This document shows, one piece after another, positions 45,482 to 52,825 of a stretch of 64,000 nt of DNA; within the stretch, counting starts at the first letter, position 1, and every line of letters starts with the position of its first letter. A model generated the notes under the pieces. That model did not search any database and had not been told where the DNA came from. It saw only the letters and a program-made list of their open reading frames with translations. The position numbers were made by a program, and so were the translations under genes. The stretch lies in assembly GCF_026013605.1 (NCBI RefSeq), contig NZ_JAPDPJ010000014.1:1-64000 (forward strand). The letters are read 5' to 3'. Source of the DNA: Plebeiibacterium sediminum (lineage in GTDB: Bacteria > Bacteroidota > Bacteroidia > Bacteroidales > Marinilabiliaceae).

Positions 45482-46019
45482 ATTAAATTATATTCAATTG
45501 AACAACATCAGTTACATCCTGATACTTTTGTTTCAAATATAAATGATTATAATTAAAATGAAAATTAACGAATATCTATCCTAATAAGCATAACCTGTAT
45601 ATCTGTTGAATTTTTATAATTAAAGATACTGGTACACACATTAATCTTTCTTAATTAATAATAGCTTACCGTTTTGGGGTTGAATACTATACTCTTTATA
45701 TTGATTTGCACTGAATTGTAATTTTAAATCTTGCCCGTAATTAGAGGTAGACCCCATTCATATTTTTAATTTTATAAAATTATTATAACAACAAAACAAT
45801 TTCAAGTAAGGTGCCACACATAGACAAACCACCCAACACTCAATATATCAACAATATAAATACAAACCCTATACAACTTCAATAGTATAATAATCGTCTA
45901 CTTGGGCGGATATTACTTGTTAAGTCATTCATTATAAAACTATATCAATTGTTTTTACTACTTTTATTCTTCTATGATATCTATAATTTTTATCAAAACT
46001 CTAAGCTTTACAAATAACC
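45482..46019. other. 538-base gap with a C-terminal-like ORF fragment
   Basis: Leader region of the second GH28 gene on the right and of the P-loop kinase on the left. It holds the minus-strand 38-codon fragment at 45641-45757. The remainder is AT-rich without clear sites. Confidence 0.5.
45641..45757 (-). pseudogene. Possible C-terminal gene remnant, 38 codons
   Basis: An open frame MGSTSNYGQDLKLQFSA continuing to end NGKLLLIKKD before TAA. Composition, with alternating hydrophobic and polar residues, looks like the beta-strand end of a real protein rather than chance. A TGA stop lies directly upstream in frame, so the 5' part is missing or was in another frame. I do not recognise the parent gene. 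Confidence 0.4.
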
Positions 46020-47510
46020 ATGCAAAACAAACGAACAACTCAAATTCTATTCTCCCTGTTCATCTCCTGTTTTATTTATAGCTGCACCAGCAACTTAAAT
46101 TGGGGATCCGACTTAGAAAGTAACTTAAATTCAATGGCTGATTCACTGATGAAGGATTTAAGTAAGTTAAATAAACCCAATGCAACTTATAATGTGAATG
46201 ACTATGGAGCTATTGCAGACAGTTTAACTTTAAACACAAAAGCTATTCAGCAAGCCATTGATACATGCGCTAATAACGGAGGCGGAATCGTATTATTTCC
46301 TGAAGGCAATTATGTAACTGGTACTATTGAACTAAAATCAAATGTGTATTTAAATGTCGATAAAAATGCCCGGATTATTGGAAGTACAGACATTAAAGAT
46401 TATCCGGATCACATAGAGTCTTTAAAAAGTATCATGAGCGAAAGCTATGAGTTTAAGCAGTCTTTAATATATGGTGAGAAGCTAACCAACATTGGAATTA
46501 TTGGAAATGGAGAAATTTACTTTCGAGGTGAGAAAGAATATTTCGGTGGACCGGAAACTCAAACTCTAATAGTGGATCGCCCGTTAGGAATCAGGATCAT
46601 TGAATGTAAAAACGTTATTGTAAAAGATATTCATCTTAGCAACTCTGCAGCATGGATGCAAAACTATTTGCATTGCGAAAACCTGCTATTCAAAAATATG
46701 ACTGTAAATAATCATGCAAACTTTAATAATGATGGATTAGATTTGGATGGTTGTAAAAATGCAGTAGTAGATGGTTGTTTTATTAATGCTGAGGATGATG
46801 CCATGTGCTTTAAAGGTGCCAGCTTTTATGATACAGAAAATATTATCGTCAAAAACTCAACTTTCTTATCAACTTGCAATGGATTTAAAATTGGAACAGA
46901 TACTCAAGGTAGTTTTAGAAATATTATTGCTAGAAATCTGATTCTGGGAGGAATTCCTGATTCATTGGAATCCTTCAGAGGTCATGAGGCTAGTACAGGA
47001 ATAACTTTGGTAACTGTAGACGGTGGCACAGTGGAAAATATTATATTAACCGATATTACCATCAACCAAAGCAGGTGCCCTATATTTTTACGAATTGGTG
47101 ACAGAGGAAGAGTAATGAAAGGCATGCCAAAACCTGAACCAGGTTCTTTACAAAATATCATTATCAAAAATATTGATGGAAAAGATAACTATACACAAGG
47201 ATCATTGATTACAGGTATGGAGGGATATCCTGTTGAAAATGTAATTATAAAAGACATGAATATATCCATGCAAGGAGGAGGAACTGATAGTATGGCACAT
47301 GCCACTGTACCTGAAGATATTGCCGGGTATCCTGATGCCCATCAGTTTAACAGAGAAGGTCTCCCCGCTTACGGTTTTTACATAAGGCATGCTAAAAATT
47401 TGATACTTCAGAATGTAAAAATAACAACGGATAGTATTGATGCCAGACCTGAATTCAAATATGGTAACAATGTTGAGAATGTTATCATAAACAACAAAAT
47501 AATTAATTAA
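46020..47510 (+). CDS. GH28-like beta-helix lipoprotein with altered active site
   Basis: A 496-residue GH28-type protein, lipobox YSC (Cys22). The beta-helix begins about 55. FNNDGLD (Asp238) and AEDDAMCFK (Asp259, Asp260) match the catalytic acids. The usual GHG motif is replaced by STCNGFKIG (Asn287 where His is expected), and the RIK motif is replaced by LRIGDR. The acids are thus kept while the substrate-contact residues change, as in rhamnogalacturonan- or other-glycan-active GH28 relatives. It is followed 13 bases later by a secreted protein gene. It is about 30 kb from the main pectin locus. Confidence 0.85.
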   Translation: MQNKRTTQILFSLFISCFIYSCTSNLNWGSDLESNLNSMADSLMKDLSKLNKPNATYNVNDYGAIADSLTLNTKAIQQAIDTCANNGGGIVLFPEGNYVTGTIELKSNVYLNVDKNARIIGSTDIKDYPDHIESLKSIMSESYEFKQSLIYGEKLTNIGIIGNGEIYFRGEKEYFGGPETQTLIVDRPLGIRIIECKNVIVKDIHLSNSAAWMQNYLHCENLLFKNMTVNNHANFNNDGLDLDGCKNAVVDGCFINAEDDAMCFKGASFYDTENIIVKNSTFLSTCNGFKIGTDTQGSFRNIIARNLILGGIPDSLESFRGHEASTGITLVTVDGGTVENIILTDITINQSRCPIFLRIGDRGRVMKGMPKPEPGSLQNIIIKNIDGKDNYTQGSLITGMEGYPVENVIIKDMNISMQGGGTDSMAHATVPEDIAGYPDAHQFNREGLPAYGFYIRHAKNLILQNVKITTDSIDARPEFKYGNNVENVIINNKIIN

Positions 47511-47523
47511 TCAAGATTTTATA

Positions 47524-48588
47524 ATGAAGAAAATTAATATACTAATTACGCTCCTAGTATTAATTCAACCTATATTCAGTCAGAATAAGTTAAATACATC
47601 TGCTAATAATGCACTCCTTCCAAACAGCTTGTTATTGGAAACCCTATGTCCGCTTGATACCAACTTTTCAAAGAGCAACAGTTTAGGTAATGATCTTTAT
47701 TATTCAATCATTGACTATACGGGAGGAAAATTACCTCATCAATTTACTGAAATAGCTTTCAATAGTAAAAATCATAAGTACACCTTAGAACCATCAAACT
47801 ATTATCCTTATGATTTTACGTCATATACAAGTCTCAATGAGGATGAAGTAAAAATCAGCTTTGGTGAATCAAAAGAAACAGTTGTTTCTGGTGGTAAAAA
47901 TATAGAAGTTATAACACCGTTGAATCCTATAGAAATAAAGGCCGTTCAGTTTATTGAGTCGTGGAATTTAAATACTCAAGCCAACACTTTTGATAAAACC
48001 ATAAAAGCAATTATTCCTATTCGTTCCTTAATCAATTACTCTGGCAGTATTCAAAAGCAGACTTGTATTATTGAACAAACTCCTGATAAAGACATAAAAA
48101 ATGAAAGATTGATTGCTAAGGTTAAATATGAGGTGTTATTGTTCAACAAAAATGAATTTAAAGGAGATGAGGATGAATATGATTTATTTAAAAAGGAACT
48201 TTCCAATGCTCCTTTATTAACCAGTTATGCCAGATACCAATTGATTGGCTTTATTGAAACATCTGCACATCAAAAAATAATAAATGCTTATGATTTTAAC
48301 ACCAACAAACCTATAGAAGATATTAAATCTATCAAGCAAATGCTGGGATACACAAGTACAGTACTAAATGTAATAGATACTTCTACTGGTGAAGTTGTAG
48401 AGAAGATTATTGAAGACCGCACTGCATCTGTTAAGTCCATTATTTTCTGCGAAGAATGGTATACTAATAAAGATAAAAGCTCCATCCATAAAAAAGTAGT
48501 TGGCATTGCTCCGGTTACATGGAAAGAAAACTCTCTGGAGAAAAATACAGGTTTTACACTTTGGTTTGATGAAGCGAAGGTTTTTTGA
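47524..48588 (+). CDS. Secreted protein with two GldN-like segments
   Basis: A 354-residue protein with signal peptide (1-19, PIFS/Q). Two related segments, AVQFIESWNLNTQANTFDKT (about 142-161) and SIIFCEEWYTNKDKSSIHKK (about 300-319), each lead into an IxPxxW/IRS strand. The pattern hydrophobic-E-x-W-basic-I-G-I-A-P resembles the C-terminal part of GldN/PorN type IX secretion proteins, but overall similarity is not established. It lies 13 bases behind the GH28 gene, so is likely co-transcribed. Confidence 0.55.
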   Translation: MKKINILITLLVLIQPIFSQNKLNTSANNALLPNSLLLETLCPLDTNFSKSNSLGNDLYYSIIDYTGGKLPHQFTEIAFNSKNHKYTLEPSNYYPYDFTSYTSLNEDEVKISFGESKETVVSGGKNIEVITPLNPIEIKAVQFIESWNLNTQANTFDKTIKAIIPIRSLINYSGSIQKQTCIIEQTPDKDIKNERLIAKVKYEVLLFNKNEFKGDEDEYDLFKKELSNAPLLTSYARYQLIGFIETSAHQKIINAYDFNTNKPIEDIKSIKQMLGYTSTVLNVIDTSTGEVVEKIIEDRTASVKSIIFCEEWYTNKDKSSIHKKVVGIAPVTWKENSLEKNTGFTLWFDEAKVF

Positions 48589-48596
48589 AGGTTATA

Positions 48597-48620
48597 AGGC
48601 TATCTTTGTTAGGATAGCCT
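48597..48620 (+). terminator. Hairpin at the end of the GH28 unit
   Basis: Arms aggctatc (48597-48604) and gatagcct (48613-48620) form an eight-base stem just past the stop codon of the secreted protein gene and ahead of the convergent CHASE2 gene. A weak T-rich tail follows. Confidence 0.5.
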
Positions 48621-48668
48621 CATGTTTATTTGAATATTTTTCTCTTTATAGAACAGAATAATAAGTTA

Positions 48669-49937
48669 TTAAACCTTTTCTTCAATTTGCTTTTTGAATT
48701 TTGCAATTATACTTTTTGCTACACTTCCAAATAAAGTAAAATAAATGGCCAGAATTAATACATTTAGATACACCTTAAAGAAAATCATTGAAATAACAGT
48801 AAGTAATAAAAATACGAATCCAATTGATAACAATCTAACAAAAAAAGCAGTGATACGATGTTTTAACATCCATTGCCTAAAGCCCTTAATTTTTATTAAA
48901 CTCCTATCTTCAATTAAACTATTAGTTAGTAAAAAGTATGTTACAAAAAAGATCAAAATCATCCAAAAAGAAATGTGATTGTTTCCATACTTTAAATTAA
49001 TATATGCATTAAGTAATATCAGAGTACCTGGCATCTTCCCAACAAAAGTATCATGTTGATCATACTCAGCAAAGTCACCAACTAAAACAATCTTATCTTT
49101 AAACTTTTGTTCCAAATCTTCCGGATTCATCCATAATAAATCAGCCCCTAAATCATAATAATTGTTTTCCATATTTTCATTGTATTTGGAAAACTTTTTA
49201 AAATAGAAAGTGGGAACTATCGACCTAAAGGCAAGCTGTCCATTACGACAATAAACAGGCCCTTTTTTTTCAAATCTACCACCATCTATCAATTCAAAGA
49301 ACTTTACAGGAATTGACTTTTGTTGATTTATTATGTAAGGGTATTTTAAAAATGTACCACTTAAAACAGTACTATTCCCATTAACAGCTGCCATTATAAC
49401 AGATTGTTCCTTTTCAATATATTTATTTGTTGTCATGGGTAAATAGAAGTTTTTCGTTCTACCCATTATTTCACCCATAATGGAATCTTCAGCATATTCT
49501 TCATCGAAATCAATATCAAAGAAGACAAGTTTATGCAGGTTATTTTGGCTTAAAACGCTTAAAAGTTTGGTTAGTTTCCTTCTATCTGTTAGAATTTGCT
49601 CTCCTGCAGGAAGCCCTAAATCATCATTTTTAGGTACAAGTACTTTATCATAGGCAATATTTATAAAAACAATACTATCAAAATTTTCATCATACTTGTA
49701 ACTATCCTGAAAATATTCCTCAGCAAAAGTAAAAAGTGTAAGATGCTCTTCTCCTGCATCATAATCAAAAGGTTGATTTAACCATACATAGGTTACAACA
49801 AGTAATATCAACGCGTGTAATATTGCAATCAGTCCCCAACGTTTTCTATTTAAAAACTTTAAAATCTCTAATAGAATCCGAAAAATAAAAGCTACAACAT
49901 TTTTTATTTTCGATGATATTAAAGTAAAAAATCTCAT
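48669..49937 (-). CDS. CHASE2-domain membrane protein
   Basis: A 422-residue membrane sensor. One helix near 38-54 (LIAILHALILLVVTYVW) is followed by an extracytoplasmic CHASE2 domain (about 75-320) with the family ending KFKDKIVLVGDFAEYDQHDTFVGKMPGTLILLNAYINL. Three closely spaced helices (about 325-345, 368-390, 393-413) follow. No kinase, cyclase or other output domain is attached, which is unusual for CHASE2 proteins; the output may be provided in trans by the operon partners. Its start codon overlaps the previous gene's stop by four bases (ATGA), implying translational coupling to the FecR-like protein. Confidence 0.85.
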   Translation of the reverse strand: MRFFTLISSKIKNVVAFIFRILLEILKFLNRKRWGLIAILHALILLVVTYVWLNQPFDYDAGEEHLTLFTFAEEYFQDSYKYDENFDSIVFINIAYDKVLVPKNDDLGLPAGEQILTDRRKLTKLLSVLSQNNLHKLVFFDIDFDEEYAEDSIMGEIMGRTKNFYLPMTTNKYIEKEQSVIMAAVNGNSTVLSGTFLKYPYIINQQKSIPVKFFELIDGGRFEKKGPVYCRNGQLAFRSIVPTFYFKKFSKYNENMENNYYDLGADLLWMNPEDLEQKFKDKIVLVGDFAEYDQHDTFVGKMPGTLILLNAYINLKYGNNHISFWMILIFFVTYFLLTNSLIEDRSLIKIKGFRQWMLKHRITAFFVRLLSIGFVFLLLTVISMIFFKVYLNVLILAIYFTLFGSVAKSIIAKFKKQIEEKV

Positions 49938-50740
49938 CTTTGCTCCATATACTGTTTTACAAAATCCTTTTCTACATAGTAATCAGGATACTGAACCTTA
50001 AGCATTTCAAACAATGCATCAATGATTGCTTCTTCATTCACATCCATACTAAGTAGTTCTTTTACGTATTTTTCAAGTTCACGATCATCAATAAAAGCAA
50101 CATAGAACTCCTCAGTAACCAATTGTTCTCGACCTGCAATAGGATCAACCACAGTTAAAGTTACGGGACCCAAAATTGTGTCTGTAACTGCTGATGTAAA
50201 CATATTATAATTAAACGTAAAGCTATTGTTTAAGTATGGAATTTCTTGTATTACATCTGTAAAATTATCCATGTAGTACATTTCAAGAAAACTACCATCA
50301 TTGGGAGAATTAAGAACTAAAGGATTTACTGATAACATATTATCTGCAAGAATCAATATAGGCTTTTGTTCAAAGTAGTTCACTAGTTCAGGTAAAGACT
50401 CCAATGATCCACCACGAGTTTTATATGCAGTTGTTTCAAGTAATTGCCTCTTTTGTACACTACTATAATTACTAATAGTCTTTTCCAGAATCACTTTATT
50501 TTTAGCACAGTTATTATAACACACAATCACTAAACCACTTTTATCCGGAGTTGAAAAGCTAAGCTTCTCAATATCCTTTATATCATATTCTTGACCTGGT
50601 TTTATGGGATTATTGTCAATTGTAGCATTGCCCTTAATGCGTAATACCTTAAAAGTATCGGACTTAAATGCCCCTCCTAATAAAAACACGCTTACAACAA
50701 GTAATAAAATACTAGCAATTCTATATTTGATATTATTCAT
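49934..50740 (-). CDS. Membrane-anchored protein with FecR-like beta domain
   Basis: A 268-residue protein with an N-terminal signal anchor (about 7-26). The segment FKVLRIKGNATIDNNPIKPGQEY continuing to KLSFSTPDKSGLVIV (about 30-72) resembles the beta-helical start of FecR/DUF-type domains seen with CHASE2 and caspase genes. The rest is a beta-rich body and a helical C-terminus (about 220-268). No enzymatic motif. It is 28 bases from the caspase gene upstream and overlaps the CHASE2 gene, so probably forms a complex with it. Confidence 0.6.
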   Translation of the reverse strand: MNNIKYRIASILLLVVSVFLLGGAFKSDTFKVLRIKGNATIDNNPIKPGQEYDIKDIEKLSFSTPDKSGLVIVCYNNCAKNKVILEKTISNYSSVQKRQLLETTAYKTRGGSLESLPELVNYFEQKPILILADNMLSVNPLVLNSPNDGSFLEMYYMDNFTDVIQEIPYLNNSFTFNYNMFTSAVTDTILGPVTLTVVDPIAGREQLVTEEFYVAFIDDRELEKYVKELLSMDVNEEAIIDALFEMLKVQYPDYYVEKDFVKQYMEQR

Positions 50741-50768
50741 GAGTTTATATTTGAGTTCTAATAATACT

Positions 50769-52751
50769 TTATTGCACCATAATCAACGGAAAGTTATTTC
50801 CATTAAATGTTTCATGCATAGGTGTTTGTTGATTTCCTGTTAAATTCTTTACTTCCCCTGTTACAAAATTGATAAGCTCAAGAATGGTTATTACTCTGTC
50901 ACCATCAGCATCTGCTTTACCAGAGATCCCTTCAAGGAGTGCTTCTGTAAAAGCCCCATTCTCCCATTTTGAGTCTTCCATTGATTTTTGCGCTCCGGTG
51001 GAAGATGCAAAAGAAAAAGCACCATCTTCTGTGGAAGTCAGATCGTGAACAACTGAGGAAACAGTTGCACTTCGTGTTTTTATTCCTCCACCTGAATGAC
51101 AGGCATCTGTTAAAAACAAAGCTTTTGTCCCCAAATCATTTAATAAAATGCTTAATGTGCGATTAAACTCAGTATAGGGTACACATGTTGAACGTAAAGA
51201 GTTTGGATTTGCACCATAAGGAAAATAGTAATATCCATCTCGATTATCAACTCCTCCATGTCCTGCAATAAAGATTATTGCCACGTCATCTTGTGTACAG
51301 CTGGATTCTATCCAGGAGAGACCATCAAGAATAGCTTCTTTTGTAGCCTCACTATTTAATAATGATTTACTTTTAACCTCCTTATAGAGATCATGATTAC
51401 TAGCCTTCATTATTTCGACAAAATCAGATGCATCTTTAGCTGCATAATCTAAATCTACAATTTCGGAATTCTCATAATCATTTATTCCAATAGCCAGAAT
51501 AACCAAACGAGGCTTAGTCTGCAAACGTTTCTTTATCAAAGTAATTAATGCAGGTTTACCATAGCCATATTGTGTTTTTGACTTTACTGTCAAATTACAG
51601 GATCCCTTTGCCGGTAAACTGACATAAAAATAACCTTTGCCATCTGAATATGAATATTCAGTTTTACTTGCTGGTGCACCATTAATCTCAACCACTATAT
51701 TATTCTCTGTCCAATTTTCAGTAGTATTTAATGAAAATTCTATTCTTTTTAACTGATCAACATAAAATTCCTTGTTAAGAGGTGACAGAATAGTAACTTC
51801 TGGTGGTGGTGAGGCTTTAAAACCTTGCTCACTTATATAAGTAAGTTTATGTATCATATCTGTACTTACTCTATGACATGCACGATTAATCCCAATAATA
51901 TCATCTGCTGAAGCAATTTGGGGATCCTCTATTCTTCCTGTCATAATATCTATCAAACTGGCTTCGATATAATATTTACCTCCTGCTTTTGTAATTTTTG
52001 ACACACACACATAATCAGCACCTGACAGTTTTCCTAATTGTACACGTTGCTCTTCTTCTACAGTACCAGATTCCTGAAAATAGTTTGCTTTCATTAATTG
52101 ATCAATTTCTTGATTTGCAAATGCAGAAAATCCGTCGTCATGACTTAATGATTTTGATAATTCACCTCGTACCATAAATCTTATAAGGTTCGAAATATCT
52201 TCAGTATTTGTAACAGATTCTAGCATTACTATTTTCTTTACATTTCCAATTTTATTGATATCTCTCTTTTGTTCGATTGCATCAATAGTTTTTTTTATCA
52301 ATTCTGTAGCCAGTCTATTAGTTGCATGGCTGACCTCATTAGCTTTTGTAAAAGCGGATGCTGGATCTTCAATCTTTCCTGTCTCTATATCAATCAAAAT
52401 AGCTTCAATATAATACGCATCTCCTGCCTTTGAAATTCTTGAGATACATGCATAATTAGCTTCTGACAGTTTTCTTAATTTTAACCTATGTTCCTCATCT
52501 ACCATTCCATGTTCCTGAAAAACATCAACTTTCATTAACTGATCAATTTCAGTACTCGAAAAAGCTAATATTCCATTTTTTAGGTTTAATGATTTAGCTA
52601 GCTCTACACGGGTCTTATTTTTTATAAGGTTCGAAATATCATCAGTAACTGCAATCGTTTCTAGCATTGCAATTTTCTTGTCTTGTGCTAATGCATTAGT
52701 AAAACTTAAACTAAAAATAAATGTACTGAGATAGAATACAATTTTGTTCAT
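50769..52751 (-). CDS. Secreted caspase-family (C14) protein with duplicated N-terminal module
   Basis: A 660-residue protein. The start at MNKIVFYLSTFIF gives a signal peptide ending ALAQ (about residue 23); an upstream ATG adds seven residues. Two tandem repeats of about 140 residues (24-162 and 171-308) share KKIxMLE, EIDQLMK, FQExG, YYIEAxLIDIxTGxIEDP, similar to CsgG/LpoB-like envelope proteins. An Ig-like linker (about 315-405) follows, then the caspase fold (about 412-660) with catalytic His498 in FIAGHG and Cys551 in LTDACHSGG, both intact. Its export separates it from cytoplasmic metacaspases. It lies between the AAA+ and FecR-like genes of one operon. Confidence 0.88.
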   Translation of the reverse strand: MNKIVFYLSTFIFSLSFTNALAQDKKIAMLETIAVTDDISNLIKNKTRVELAKSLNLKNGILAFSSTEIDQLMKVDVFQEHGMVDEEHRLKLRKLSEANYACISRISKAGDAYYIEAILIDIETGKIEDPASAFTKANEVSHATNRLATELIKKTIDAIEQKRDINKIGNVKKIVMLESVTNTEDISNLIRFMVRGELSKSLSHDDGFSAFANQEIDQLMKANYFQESGTVEEEQRVQLGKLSGADYVCVSKITKAGGKYYIEASLIDIMTGRIEDPQIASADDIIGINRACHRVSTDMIHKLTYISEQGFKASPPPEVTILSPLNKEFYVDQLKRIEFSLNTTENWTENNIVVEINGAPASKTEYSYSDGKGYFYVSLPAKGSCNLTVKSKTQYGYGKPALITLIKKRLQTKPRLVILAIGINDYENSEIVDLDYAAKDASDFVEIMKASNHDLYKEVKSKSLLNSEATKEAILDGLSWIESSCTQDDVAIIFIAGHGGVDNRDGYYYFPYGANPNSLRSTCVPYTEFNRTLSILLNDLGTKALFLTDACHSGGGIKTRSATVSSVVHDLTSTEDGAFSFASSTGAQKSMEDSKWENGAFTEALLEGISGKADADGDRVITILELINFVTGEVKNLTGNQQTPMHETFNGNNFPLIMVQ

Positions 52752-52825
52752 ATACTCAAAACTTGTTCTCATTTATAAAATCAAACTTTCTATTATATAT
52801 TAAGGTTACTATTAGTTTCTTTAAT

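Noticed and set aside
45900-45935. gggcggatattac upstream of the second GH28, similar to the hybrid-regulator operator
   Set aside because: Only one half-site, with two inserted bases and no partner at 22 bases; likely chance.
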